Origin: Haloprofundus halobius
Lineage (GTDB): Archaea > Halobacteriota > Halobacteria > Halobacteriales > Haloferacaceae
Assembly: GCF_020097835.1 (NCBI RefSeq)
Contig: NZ_CP083669.1
Coordinates: 35,407 to 99,406, forward strand
Length of the DNA stretch: 64,000 bases
Direction of reading: 5' to 3'
Shown here: positions 8,775-17,367 of the stretch, piece by piece
Position numbering within the stretch: the stretch's first letter is position 1
Layout of the letters: each line of letters begins with the position of its first letter
The notes under the pieces: model-generated
Told to the model about the DNA's origin: nothing
What the model saw: only the letters and a program-made list of their open reading frames with translations
Database searches by the model: none
Position numbers and translations under genes: made by a program

Positions 8775-8963
8775 ATGGACCCACGAGACACACCTGGCTA
8801 CCGGCTGCATCGCACGCTCAGCAACCTCAACAGCATCAACACCGAGCAACTGGACTCGCCCGACCAAGAGCGAATCGCGAAAGCTACGACGCTTCTGGAA
8901 CAGGTGGGACTGCTCACCCAGCCAGGTGCTTCGGCGGAAGTTAACGTCACGGTCGACTCCTGA
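8775..8963 (+). CDS. small hypothetical protein
   Basis: 62 residues starting MDPRDTPGYRLHRTL. It is mostly helical and ends in AEVNVTVDS. ATG 8775 is preferred over an upstream in-frame TTG at 8688, which lies inside the inverted repeat and terminator. No known domain. The conserved leader structure before it argues that it is a genuine gene. Confidence 0.55.
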   Translation: MDPRDTPGYRLHRTLSNLNSINTEQLDSPDQERIAKATTLLEQVGLLTQPGASAEVNVTVDS

Positions 8964-9228
8964 GCGAAGACTTAGTCGCACATCACCGATCGAGCATCTC
9001 CCCCAGTCGGATTTGTTGAAATCCTCTGAGATTGATAGGAGTGGCGTACTATAGAGGGTGTATGCAGCACACCAGAATCGTTTCTTCCACTTGGTTTGCA
9101 GGGAATCAGCCGATAAGTAGGTTATTCAGCGATCGGTTGTTTCAGGCGAGAATCTATCTGGAGAATAGCATTTCAATAGAGCCGTTACGGTAGACACTGG
9201 ATCCCGTTTCGAATAACATAGTGGACAT

Positions 9229-10332
9229 CTACTCGTCTTGTGCCAGCTGCTCTTTGGCATAGTCGCGTGCGTCCTCGATCATCGATTTGAACCTCGCATA
9301 CATCTCGGGCGATCGAATTAGATCGAATTCAGCATTCCGTGATTCTATAAAAGGCAATTCTGGAGAGAAATCAGGAACGGTTGACCCGATCCCAAACACC
9401 TCGTTATCTGTATCAAATCGTGGATCATCCGCATCAAACCAATCCACCTGAGTCATGTTCTCAGGCCGTAAATCTGCCACTTCATCGTGTAGAACACGTA
9501 TCTCTGATTCTCTGCCTTCGGTTTGATAGAATACAGCGTCTAGTGCGTTCACTATCTGGAGCCTATTCAGTTCAGTTACAGCATCGCTCCCGACTTCAAC
9601 AACCCCAGTGCCGGGGATATGATAGCAATCGGGATCATACATCATAAGCGTGAGATCAGGTGAAATTGGACAGAATATTTGTATGCCTCGTGTTTGGAAC
9701 CCTGTTTTCGCGTCCCGGATCTTATCCTGAAACATTGGATTGTCCAACACAACTGGGTGATCTGAGAAAATGAACCCCATCCCGGTCACGTCCCTCAATA
9801 ATGCTACTTCCAGATCGCCAATCAGTAGTGGCCCGTACATAGAGACGAGTTCTCCCATCGGGAATGCAGGGGTGTTTTTTATCTGGATTTTTTCCTCCTC
9901 GAGCATCTCTAAGGCTTTTTGACGCATCTCTTCGTCGTCTCCCTCCATAACGCCTTCATTCGCTTCAAGCCAGAGACGGAGGAGTTCGTGGCTGAGTTCT
10001 TGAGATTCTTTTTTCGCGTTCTTCGTCCGTGTATGAGTATGCGTTAAGAACGTGAGAAGGAACATCCACTCATCCTCACTGTCTAACGCGGAGAGCGTCT
10101 GATCGTTCCTAAGGTCTTGTAGGACACCCGCGAACCGACCCTCCAATTTCATTGTTGCTTCTTCCTTCTCGGGATCGTCGCTATAGAAATAGTCCTCGTA
10201 GCAGAGATGGTGAATCGATGTCGGCTGAAATTCTTGGCGGCGGTCTAACTGATATGAGGGGAGTTTCTCGGTGTCAGTGAATCCCCTCATATAGAGTTTT
10301 GGCACGTAGTGCTGTTTTTTCCTTGCTGGCAT
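9229..10332 (-). CDS. DUF4238 family protein
   Basis: 367 residues. The start is the ATG that gives MPARKKQHYVPKLYMRGFTD; the KKQHYVPKxYxRxF opening is the hallmark of DUF4238. Other conserved-looking parts are HLCYEDYFYSDD, an LTFLTHTHTRTKN helix and GMGFIFSDHPVVLDNP. The family is often found near defence genes, but its biochemical role is unknown to me. It is transcribed against its neighbours and sits between short plasmid genes, so it may have been inserted there. Confidence 0.8.
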   Translation of the reverse strand: MPARKKQHYVPKLYMRGFTDTEKLPSYQLDRRQEFQPTSIHHLCYEDYFYSDDPEKEEATMKLEGRFAGVLQDLRNDQTLSALDSEDEWMFLLTFLTHTHTRTKNAKKESQELSHELLRLWLEANEGVMEGDDEEMRQKALEMLEEEKIQIKNTPAFPMGELVSMYGPLLIGDLEVALLRDVTGMGFIFSDHPVVLDNPMFQDKIRDAKTGFQTRGIQIFCPISPDLTLMMYDPDCYHIPGTGVVEVGSDAVTELNRLQIVNALDAVFYQTEGRESEIRVLHDEVADLRPENMTQVDWFDADDPRFDTDNEVFGIGSTVPDFSPELPFIESRNAEFDLIRSPEMYARFKSMIEDARDYAKEQLAQDE

Positions 10333-10446
10333 TATCTCGAAATCGAAGTGTAAATGTAAGAATCTACTGTGGTTTGGCTTACTTCGTGGCAGCTGCTGTT
10401 TGTCAGGGACAGGAATGGGTGAGCCCCACCGTAGGCTCGTGATTTG

Positions 10447-10869
10447 ATGCCCGAGAAACCAGACGACGATCCATTCCACGATTGCGAGTTAGGTCCCGAC
10501 GCAGTCCTCGGGACACGCACCTTCCACGATGTCCTGTTCACCGATGATACCGAGACGCCGGTGAACGTGCTGACCGGCAAGACGCCCGCACATTCGCAGG
10601 CCACCGTCGAGGAGGCGAAGGCGTTCGCGGCGAGCATCGATACTGATACACCGCAAATCGCACTCTCAGCCTCTGTCGAGACGCAGATCGAAACCAAGAG
10701 CAAGCCCTACACCTCGGCTGCATTCTTCCACTTCAAGGCGACCGGGACGCTCGAACTACACCGTGCCTACCACGCCGCCTACGAATCCGACGCGTTCAGC
10801 GTCGATTTCGAAGCAGACTACGAATCAGGCGACCTGACAATCACCGTCGAGCGGACAGCCGATTCCTGA
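10447..10869 (+). CDS. hypothetical protein
   Basis: 140 residues from ATG 10447, starting MPEKPDDDPFHDCELG. The middle reads TPQIALSASVETQIETKS and the end is a beta-rich acidic tail. No family recognised. The composition is typical of haloarchaeal soluble proteins. It directly precedes leader hairpin 3. Confidence 0.6.
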   Translation: MPEKPDDDPFHDCELGPDAVLGTRTFHDVLFTDDTETPVNVLTGKTPAHSQATVEEAKAFAASIDTDTPQIALSASVETQIETKSKPYTSAAFFHFKATGTLELHRAYHAAYESDAFSVDFEADYESGDLTITVERTADS

Positions 10870-10896
10870 ACGCGATCTCCCGTAGCGAGTTTTTCG

Positions 10897-10921
10897 TGCG
10901 CCGGCGATGGGTGCCGGCGCA
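10897..10921 (+). promoter_or_regulatory. leader hairpin 3
   Basis: Perfect 9-bp stem: TGCGCCGGC (10897-10905) with GCCGGCGCA (10913-10921), loop GATGGGT, preceded by TTTTT at 10890-10894. It lies upstream of the ATG at 10976. Confidence 0.65.
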
Positions 10922-10975
10922 GCAGGAGCGAGCGAGCAATCACTCCCGGTGCGTCGGCGTTTCGAGGTGTTCGAG

Positions 10976-11467
10976 ATGCACATGGTAATTTACGCCCTGG
11001 TAGACGAATTGACGTACGACGACGCGCTGGCTACCGGAAAGACGGTGTTCGACCGCCTAGTCGGCGCGGACCCACATGCCGGCGCCGTCTTCGACTACCA
11101 CGTGACGTTCGATGAGGAGGACACGTCCGTTGCGGGGAAGGCGCGATGGGGTGAGTTACCGACTGCAGCCCCCGTCGACTCCGATGACGGCCAAGACCTG
11201 CTTGAGCGTGGCTGGGAGGCGACGAAAGAGGAGTTCGAGCGGAATCTCGAACGGGTGAGGGAAGCACTTGACGAACACTCCGACGAGGAGATTATGCGCG
11301 ACGAAGATCTCGCTCGGCACGCGTTCCACCAGGTCGGTGCCTACGACGGGCCAACGATCTTCCTGTACAACGAATATGCGAACGGTATCCGTCACCGTGA
11401 GCAGCTGGATCGAGTGCTGGAGGAGAGCGAGGAGCTCTGGATCGTGCCCGCCGACGTCCACTTCTAA
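10976..11467 (+). CDS. hypothetical protein, first gene of a short run
   Basis: 163 residues. The start was set at ATG 10976 because GAGGTG lies about 8 bases before it and an upstream ATG at 10907 falls in the hairpin loop. The protein (MHMVIYALVDELTYDDALATG) has an alpha/beta pattern and ends with FLYNEYANGIRHREQLD and LWIVPADVHF. Similar C-terminal segments occur in the zinc-ribbon protein at 7749. The function is unknown. The next gene starts 9 bases downstream, so they are probably co-transcribed. Confidence 0.6.
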   Translation: MHMVIYALVDELTYDDALATGKTVFDRLVGADPHAGAVFDYHVTFDEEDTSVAGKARWGELPTAAPVDSDDGQDLLERGWEATKEEFERNLERVREALDEHSDEEIMRDEDLARHAFHQVGAYDGPTIFLYNEYANGIRHREQLDRVLEESEELWIVPADVHF

Positions 11468-11476
11468 CAGAAACAG

Positions 11477-11842
11477 ATGGCTCGAATCATAAACTGGAAG
11501 CGCGAGAGCCGCACTCCCACACTCGTATACCGGAATGCCGAGACCGGCGCTCGGGCTGTCTTACACCGAGCACCGGACTCGTACCGCTACAAGTGGCGTG
11601 GCACAATCCTCGTCGACGGCTACCCAGTGTGGTCGCGAGGGTACGAGACAAAAGACGCGAAATCGTTCCGTGAAGAGCTCCGCGAACGGCCAGCGCCCGA
11701 ACTGAGTTGTCCCGAGTGTCCGAACGGCGACGTCCTCGTCGGTGAGAAAGCAGCTGACGGCGCGAAAGTACAGCGCTGGTTCGACTGTCCCGACTGCGGG
11801 TACGAAGCGCCCTCGCGAATCGTGTACGGCACCGAGCGCTGA
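11477..11842 (+). CDS. small zinc-ribbon protein
   Basis: 121 residues. The N-terminal part (MARIINWKRESRTPTLVYRN) is rich in beta-strands. The C-terminal part carries CPECPNG and CPDCGYE (residues about 76-110), a four-cysteine ribbon. Proteins of this kind recur on haloarchaeal plasmids; no role is established. It lies 9 bases after the preceding stop. Confidence 0.65.
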   Translation: MARIINWKRESRTPTLVYRNAETGARAVLHRAPDSYRYKWRGTILVDGYPVWSRGYETKDAKSFREELRERPAPELSCPECPNGDVLVGEKAADGAKVQRWFDCPDCGYEAPSRIVYGTER

Positions 11843-11876
11843 TTGATGGGTGCGTATCTACGGTGACGTTTATTTT

Positions 11877-11895
11877 GGGCCGGAATGGGTGGCCC
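11877..11895 (+). promoter_or_regulatory. leader hairpin 4
   Basis: GGGCC (11877-11881) pairs with GGCCC (11891-11895) around the loop GGAATGGGT, 25 bases before the ATG at 11920. A TTTATTTT tract precedes it. Confidence 0.5.
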
Positions 11896-11919
11896 GTCTC
11901 AATCGGGCCAGATCCATAG

Positions 11920-12315
11920 ATGAGTCTGGAAGTCATCGACCGCCACAGCGAAGCACTGTTCGAGTTCCTCTGGTGTCCGGTCTGCGGGCACGAGATATTC
12001 AGTCACATTACCTTCGAGGGGATGTTCTGCAAGAACTGCAATACGCAGGTTAAACTGCAAGAGTCACGGGAGACACGCGGCTACGAGGAGGCCGTCCTCG
12101 CCTGCTTCGACACCGATTCGACGTGGAACCTCCACGTCGACGAGAAGCTCCGTCGCGATCTTCCGGATGGGTCGGCGCGGGTGAAGGTCCTCGGTGCCCC
12201 AGGCGACTATGAGGTCGACTGGTGGAGTCCGAAGCCAGATGAGGACTGGGAGCCGGTCGAACGTGGTGAGTTCGACGATGTCGAGGAACCTTCAGAGGTC
12301 TCTCATTTGGCTTAG
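11920..12315 (+). CDS. small zinc-ribbon protein
   Basis: 131 residues. CPVCGHE and CKNCNTQ (residues about 19-43) form a zinc ribbon near the N-terminus. The middle reads VLACFDTDSTWNLHVDEKL, and the C-terminus is acidic. It is a common type on haloarchaeal plasmids; the function is unknown. Together with the gene at 11477 it may form a pair of zinc-ribbon proteins. Confidence 0.65.
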   Translation: MSLEVIDRHSEALFEFLWCPVCGHEIFSHITFEGMFCKNCNTQVKLQESRETRGYEEAVLACFDTDSTWNLHVDEKLRRDLPDGSARVKVLGAPGDYEVDWWSPKPDEDWEPVERGEFDDVEEPSEVSHLA

Positions 12316-12393
12316 CGAAGCACTGCTGCAAATCTAAAACCGAGTCACAGAGAGTACTCGCATCGATTAAGTACTCGGTCCTGCCATCTATCT

Positions 12394-13464
12394 ATGAAGT
12401 TAATGTTTACTCGAGATGATCTCCCTCGTAATGACCGTCTTTCTAATCCTATCACAGTCCTCGTTCGAGAGGTCTCGCCCTCCAGTAGTAATAAACTCGA
12501 TTTTGAAGTTACAGTCGAGGATGCAGACGGACAGACAATCTCTCTTAAAATCTGGTCGACGCATTCTCTCTCCCTTTCGCTTACCGAAGGTCACCGGTAC
12601 GAACTGAAAGACGTCCGAGGAAGGTACTGGTCACAGGGTGGAAGTCGACACTACCAGCTCGACAGTACGAAGGATCTGACAGTAACTGAACTCGGTCCGG
12701 CCGATGACAACGCGACGCGACTCTTGATTGTCGGCGACACCCACGCCGGTTATCGGCATCGTCGCCGTGATAAGAAAGCAAAAGGTGCCAAAGATCTCGA
12801 CGCTCGTGATCGCTTCCAAGCGGTAATGGATCAGGCCAACACCCTAGACGCTGATGCCATTGTCCACGCCGGGGACATTTTCGATCACGTTGCTATCGGA
12901 GCAGACCGGTCCTTTGTGATAGACGCTCTCAACTCAGAGCTCAATATTCCGTTCTACTACATCTACGGGAACCACGATGAGCCTGCTAGCCGTCGAACAG
13001 TTGATGGAGCAACTAACGATACATCAGGGATTGAGCGTCTCTCCAACGATGGAGAATCAGTAGGGGAAGCAGGCGTTACGCTATTCGGGATCGATTACAG
13101 CCACGATAGCTTCCCGGGCGAGCCGCTCGAAGCCTCGGTTCAATCAGTACTTTCAAACGCGAATGTATTGGTCGTCCACGATACTCCATACCCCGTCCGG
13201 AATGAAAACGGGTACCACATACATCAAAAGAGGGGAGCAGATTTTCGGAAGGCTATTGAACAAACCTCCGTTGAAATTGATCTCATCGTCTCCGGACACA
13301 TGCACGTCGGTCAACAGGGCACGCTTGACGAGTTCCAAACGCCCGTCCTTGTTACCGGAGCACCAGCACCAATCAATAGCGGGAAAGAAGACAACAACCC
13401 GTCAACGTGGCTCCTCCGTGTGACTAGGAGCGGCATTGACGGCATCACACGACACCCTCTCTGA
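12394..13464 (+). CDS. OB-fold / calcineurin-like phosphoesterase (Mre11-like)
   Basis: 356 residues. Residues 15-100 look like an OB-fold nucleic-acid-binding domain (ITVLVREVSPSSSNKLDFEV). Residues 110-320 carry all metal-binding motifs of calcineurin-like phosphoesterases: GDTHAGY (D115, H117), GDIFDH (D161), GNHDEP (N193, H194), a later VVHDTPYP and SGHMHVG. This suggests a DNA-end nuclease or phosphodiesterase related to Mre11/SbcD, but the capping domain is absent. A TATA-like GATTAAGTA about 26 bases upstream fits a leaderless mRNA. Confidence 0.8.
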   Translation: MKLMFTRDDLPRNDRLSNPITVLVREVSPSSSNKLDFEVTVEDADGQTISLKIWSTHSLSLSLTEGHRYELKDVRGRYWSQGGSRHYQLDSTKDLTVTELGPADDNATRLLIVGDTHAGYRHRRRDKKAKGAKDLDARDRFQAVMDQANTLDADAIVHAGDIFDHVAIGADRSFVIDALNSELNIPFYYIYGNHDEPASRRTVDGATNDTSGIERLSNDGESVGEAGVTLFGIDYSHDSFPGEPLEASVQSVLSNANVLVVHDTPYPVRNENGYHIHQKRGADFRKAIEQTSVEIDLIVSGHMHVGQQGTLDEFQTPVLVTGAPAPINSGKEDNNPSTWLLRVTRSGIDGITRHPL

Positions 13465-13478
13465 GAACTGGTTGTTGT

Positions 13479-13503
13479 TGCGCCGGCGACGGGTGCCGGC
13501 GCA
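13479..13503 (+). promoter_or_regulatory. leader hairpin 5
   Basis: TGCGCCGGC (13479-13487) pairs with GCCGGCGCA (13495-13503) around GACGGGT. The stem is identical to hairpin 3 and the loop differs by one base. It lies 18 bases before the ATG at 13522. Confidence 0.65.
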
Positions 13504-13521
13504 CACGTGCCGGCGGTGTTT

Positions 13522-14103
13522 ATGTCGACACGAAGTCAACTCAGATTCGTCCAACGAGTCGACCAGGACGACGAACCAAACGATGCGGACCGGGTCGCAC
13601 AGTTGTACCGACACTCGGACGGCTACCCGACGAGCGTCCTTCAGGATCTCGTCCGGCTGAAGGAACTGCTCGATGCGACCCGCGCCGAGAGAGGATCAGC
13701 CTACACGGCAGCGGCGTTCGTGTTCCTCGACAAGCTCTCAACGGTCGGTCTGTATCTGGATGGGGGGCCAAATCGAACGATCGACGCAGCGCAGCTAGCA
13801 GACCTCCTTGAGCCATCCAATATGGAGCACCTCGACCAGCCGCTGTTCCTGCTGGGCCACGGTGTCGAGGATCCAGCTGACGGCATTCACGGCGGCGAGG
13901 AGTTCCTCTACGTCGTGGAACTCCCGATGGAGAACTCGTTCGACGAGCCGACCGAGTGGACAGTCAAAGTGAGCGGTCACTCCGTGTTCCCCCGCTAAGA
14001 CGGCCCAACGGACGAGGCCTTCGAGCAGGCCAGCTGGCAGTTCTACGGGTCGCTTGAGGACGCGCTCACAGAACTGGTTCGGGACGAAGCAGTCGTCAAG
14101 TAA
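13522..14103 (+). pseudogene. hypothetical gene with an in-frame stop near its 3' end
   Basis: From ATG 13522 (MSTRSQLRFVQRVDQDDEP) the frame runs to TAA at 13996-13998, giving 158 residues. The same frame then stays open and reads as a plausible protein end (DGPTDEAFEQASWQFYGSLE, then DALTELVRDEAVVK) to a second TAA at 14101-14103. The simplest reading is that the full protein is 193 residues and codon 159 has mutated to a stop. The shorter product may still be made and function. No known domain; VVELPMENSFDEPTEWTVKV is the most conserved-looking part. Confidence 0.55.
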
Positions 14104-14117
14104 AATCCCAAATCGTA

Positions 14118-14125
14118 TTTATATA
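14118..14125 (+). promoter_or_regulatory. TATA box for the winged-helix gene at 14148
   Basis: TTTATATA centred about 27 bases before the ATG, giving a leaderless transcript. Confidence 0.6.
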
Positions 14126-14147
14126 GTTAGGATTTAGAAAGACCCAG

Positions 14148-15098
14148 ATGATTACGAAGGCCGGACTCGCCGTGCTTGACGCGCTGAGTACCGGCCGTGA
14201 AGCAACTCCGAAGGAACTCGCGGCTGAAACCGAGTACTCACGAGAACATTTGTACGACGTACTCGACGAATTGCTCGCAGCGGGATTGCTCGCAGAAAAC
14301 CGTGGCCCCAGCAATCAGCGTCGAGCCCGCATCGCGGAACATCCCGTCACCGAAGCGTATCGAACGCTCCAGTCGGAGTTCAGCCACGTAGACTGGACAG
14401 AACTGCTCTCGCCAGCCACCCTCCGCGTGTGTTGGTACCTCGATAGGCCACGACACATCGCTGATATCGCAGACCGGCTCGGAATCACCCGACAAGGTGC
14501 CCATAGCACGTTATCACCGCTCAAGCACCGAGCGTTACTCTCCAGATCCGATCCAAAGTACGCCCTCCGGGACGAGGTCTCGCCGCTGTTGGCGTTCGCT
14601 CGGGCCGCCATAGAGCACGAACATCGAGCACGAGTCCGGGAAATCGCCCCCAGCGCCACGATCGCGTGGTGCGATCCGAAGCGATCCCTCGTCCGCGTAC
14701 AGACCGCTGAGGATACGGACGCGCTCCAAGCAGCTCCAGGCTGGGAGATGACCGGACTGGGCCGGTTTGCAGCGTATGGTCTACAGTTTTTCCTCGCCGG
14801 CGAGCCTCCGTTCTGGTATGCTCCAGACGAGGAGCTAACGCCTGCTGAAGCCGTGTGCCATACGCTCCTTCTCGATAGCGGATCCCGGCGAGTCAGCTAT
14901 TCGATGCTGCTGATCGAGGCGGAGGATATCGATCAGGAGACACTCGTCGAGACCGCACAGTGGTACGACCTGGAACCTACTGTGAAAGTGTTGTATCGGC
15001 CACTTCAAGGTGACTTCGACAGGACAGATGATCTGCCCGTCATCCTCCCGAAGAAGGACGAATATATGGCACTCAAGGAGCAGTACGGAGTCTCGTAA
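14148..15098 (+). CDS. two-winged-helix transcriptional regulator
   Basis: 316 residues. Residues 1-60 (GLAVLDALSTGREATPKELA, EYSREHLYDVLDELLAAGLL) and 85-140 (HIADIADRLGITRQGAHSTL) are two successive winged helix-turn-helix domains. The C-terminal half contains GRFAAYGLQFFLAGEPPFWYA and LPVILPKKDEYMALKE, with a layout similar to the protein at 17368 (AYTGIDAVYVWTRGGYQVA, then a late catalytic-looking tail). It could be a regulator or an AbiEi-like antitoxin; no toxin adjoins it. Confidence 0.65.
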   Translation: MITKAGLAVLDALSTGREATPKELAAETEYSREHLYDVLDELLAAGLLAENRGPSNQRRARIAEHPVTEAYRTLQSEFSHVDWTELLSPATLRVCWYLDRPRHIADIADRLGITRQGAHSTLSPLKHRALLSRSDPKYALRDEVSPLLAFARAAIEHEHRARVREIAPSATIAWCDPKRSLVRVQTAEDTDALQAAPGWEMTGLGRFAAYGLQFFLAGEPPFWYAPDEELTPAEAVCHTLLLDSGSRRVSYSMLLIEAEDIDQETLVETAQWYDLEPTVKVLYRPLQGDFDRTDDLPVILPKKDEYMALKEQYGVS

Positions 15099-15137
15099 CA
15101 ACAACAACACCGCAGCCCGGCGGAAAATTGCGACGGA

Positions 15138-16502
15138 TTAGATGATGCCGCCGATTAAGAGAACGCCGAGGACGATTAACAGGGTCGCAACCACACTCCC
15201 GCCAGCCAGCAGCTTGTTCTCCATTGCCTTCTCGTGGAGTGGCATCTCGGCGTACTCCTCTCGGAACGACTCGAGATTCTTCTCGTCGTAAAAGTACTTC
15301 GCCTTCAGTGCGAACCGTTCCGTCACCGCACACCCCGTACAAACCGGCTCACCTTCCAGCCGCTCCGTTTTCGTGTGGCTAGTGCAAGCGATTGCCCCGC
15401 AGTTCGGACAGTAGGTGTACGTCTCATCGACGCCGCTCGCGTCACAGTGGACACACCGATGGATCCTGTCCTCGGCGGTTACTCGTGACGGGCCTGCCGC
15501 GTAGTACTCGTAGGGATAGGTGTACTCCTGGATGTCGGTGGTGTGTCGAACCTCGGGAAGGCACACTGGTTCGATCGACTGGACGGAGATATCCGAGCGG
15601 TTCGGCTCACAGGTTTTGTTGTACGTGACGTTGTTGTCGCCGGTGTAGGTGACCGTCGTCGTGTGGTGCTGCTGGAGCCGCTCGACGGCCCACTCTTTGT
15701 ACTCGGTCTGCGTCTGGCCGAACCGGTTCTCCTCGACGTCGTCGAACACCTCCGCGAATTGCTCGGTGTCGAGATCGACCGTCGCGTGGAGGTTCTCCGT
15801 GACCAACGTCGCGACGTCCTCGTCGACGACCTGCGGCTGCCCGCGTTCGGCGTGGGCGACGAATCGAGTCCAGTCGTTGATCCGGTGGATGACGCCCACC
15901 GACGTCTCGAAGACAGCGTTCGTGTCGGCGGTGACCGCGACCACCGGGCGGAACGTCACCGCCGAATGTGGTTCTGGGAGGTCAGCGGCCTCGATGTTGA
16001 CGATGTCGCGGAACGCCTCTTCGACGGGCGCGTCGACGTCGGCGGCCGGGTCATAGGGGCGGAGTGTCTCGTCGCAGAGAATCTCGATGCGACCGTTGTA
16101 GAGGTCGAGGCCGATTTCGTCGGCGATCTCCCGGAGGTCCTCGCCGTCAAGCAGCTCGATGGGATGGGGATCGTCGTTCTGCTGGAGGCGTGCAGCGTAC
16201 TCCTCGGCGGGATTCGTGAACCGGCCGGTTGTGACGGCCATCCCGCGTTTGGGGCCGTCGAAGTCGAACGTCGCGATCGCCGAGTGGAGCTTCTGGACGA
16301 CCGGCCGCCCGACTGTCCCCGTGTGCTTGCACTCGACGATGATCGCGCGCCGGGTGCCGTCCACGACCTCCTCCATGATGACGTCGCGACCCTCGTCGGC
16401 GGTTCGGTCGGCCTGACGGACGTTCTCGTAGCCGAGATTGCGGAAGACGTCCTCTATCACGTCCTCGAACTCGAACCCTGAGAGATCGTCCAGTACAGCC
16501 AT
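15138..16502 (-). CDS. Mrr-type restriction endonuclease with zinc ribbon and membrane anchor
   Basis: 454 residues. The N-terminal 130 residues are a Mrr_cat nuclease domain: FEFEDVIEDVFRNLGY, then DEGRDVI (D40) and IIVECKH (E57, K59), then QKLHSAI and GMAVTTGRFT. The middle 200 residues are not recognised. Residues about 370-415 are a zinc-binding region (CVHCDAS, CPNCGAI, CTSH, CTGC). The C-terminus ends in one hydrophobic span (GGSVVATLLIVLGVLLIGG). Mrr nucleases cut modified or foreign DNA. The membrane anchor would place it at the cell periphery, perhaps against incoming DNA (inference). It is transcribed against its neighbours. Confidence 0.85.
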   Translation of the reverse strand: MAVLDDLSGFEFEDVIEDVFRNLGYENVRQADRTADEGRDVIMEEVVDGTRRAIIVECKHTGTVGRPVVQKLHSAIATFDFDGPKRGMAVTTGRFTNPAEEYAARLQQNDDPHPIELLDGEDLREIADEIGLDLYNGRIEILCDETLRPYDPAADVDAPVEEAFRDIVNIEAADLPEPHSAVTFRPVVAVTADTNAVFETSVGVIHRINDWTRFVAHAERGQPQVVDEDVATLVTENLHATVDLDTEQFAEVFDDVEENRFGQTQTEYKEWAVERLQQHHTTTVTYTGDNNVTYNKTCEPNRSDISVQSIEPVCLPEVRHTTDIQEYTYPYEYYAAGPSRVTAEDRIHRCVHCDASGVDETYTYCPNCGAIACTSHTKTERLEGEPVCTGCAVTERFALKAKYFYDEKNLESFREEYAEMPLHEKAMENKLLAGGSVVATLLIVLGVLLIGGII

Positions 16503-16572
16503 CCCGATATACCTGGACAGTACGTTGCAACTGTCAAATACGTTGCCGAACGCAGCCCCGTCCTGTTTATGT

Positions 16573-16595
16573 ACCCCCGTGAGGGGTGCGGGGGT
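16573..16595 (+). promoter_or_regulatory. leader hairpin 6
   Basis: ACCCCC (16573-16578) pairs with GGGGGT (16590-16595) around GTGAGGGGTGC, 29 bases before the ATG at 16625. Confidence 0.55.
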
Positions 16596-16624
16596 GATCG
16601 AACGAGCCTCCCGCGAACCAACCT

Positions 16625-17029
16625 ATGAGTGGAATCAGCGACCCACATTCGCACGTACAGTCACGGACCTCGGCTGATCCCGACGTCATCTACGTCGGTT
16701 ACCGTCGTCGAGGCCGCGCCATCGTCGAGAAGCAATCGGACCAAGAACAGCTCACGCCAGAGCGGAGTCTCGAGCTGGCGAATCACAGTCCTTCGGGCTT
16801 CGAATGGGGATATGGTGGCAGCGGGCCGGCCCAACTCGCACTTGCCCTCCTGCTCGATTACACTGACGATGAAGAGGTGGCACTGGCGGAGTACAAGGCG
16901 TTTAAGACCGAAGTGGTGAGCCAGCTAGAGTGTACAGGATCCGACAACTGCTGGCGACTCACCGGACACGAGATAGGTGCCACCCTTCGTGAGATAGTCG
17001 ACGATCCAGTCGCACCGTCCGTCAACTAA
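16625..17029 (+). CDS. DUF6166 family protein
   Basis: 134 residues. The core DVIYVGYRRRGRAIVEK then SPSGFEWGYGGSGPAQLALA matches the DUF6166 pattern (YxGYR, FEWGYGGSGPAQLAxAxL). The family is common on mobile elements of bacteria and haloarchaea; its role is unknown. It is followed 19 bases later by another small gene, so they are likely co-transcribed. Confidence 0.8.
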   Translation: MSGISDPHSHVQSRTSADPDVIYVGYRRRGRAIVEKQSDQEQLTPERSLELANHSPSGFEWGYGGSGPAQLALALLLDYTDDEEVALAEYKAFKTEVVSQLECTGSDNCWRLTGHEIGATLREIVDDPVAPSVN

Positions 17030-17048
17030 CGGTCACAGAGAGCAATCA

Positions 17049-17327
17049 ATGTCAGAACACACCCAGCAGCCTCGTACAAGCGCAGAATCGCCGCAGAACC
17101 GTGAGCGTCAGGCACCAACCGAGTACGTCGAGCGAAGCGATGTCGGCGTCTCACTCACCGTCAAACTCACTCGCGGTACTGGCACCCGCGACCAAGACAA
17201 GATCACGGCCAAAGTGAAGGGTAAGACGCTCGAAGACGCCCGCGAGGATATGGAAACCCTCCGCGAGTATATCCACGACCTCGCTGAGGACACTCGCCAG
17301 ATCCAGCCAGCCGACCCACACGAATAG
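17049..17327 (+). CDS. small conserved haloarchaeal protein
   Basis: 92 residues. A disordered N-terminus is followed by a compact unit (DVGVSLTVKLTRGTGTRDQD, then TLEDAREDMETLREYIHDLA): two strands and a helix. Such proteins accompany DUF6166-type genes on haloarchaeal plasmids from memory. The charge pattern (GTRDQDKITAKVKG) could bind nucleic acid; this is inference. Confidence 0.65.
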   Translation: MSEHTQQPRTSAESPQNRERQAPTEYVERSDVGVSLTVKLTRGTGTRDQDKITAKVKGKTLEDAREDMETLREYIHDLAEDTRQIQPADPHE

Positions 17328-17367
17328 TACTTCTTTTGACTATTGCACAGAATTGTGTAGCCGCAGG

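Noticed and set aside
15543..16481. Long plus-strand open frame (312 codons)
   Set aside because: It is antisense to the Mrr gene, whose motifs are clear; the product is a Val/Asp/Arg-rich artefact of GC-rich third positions.
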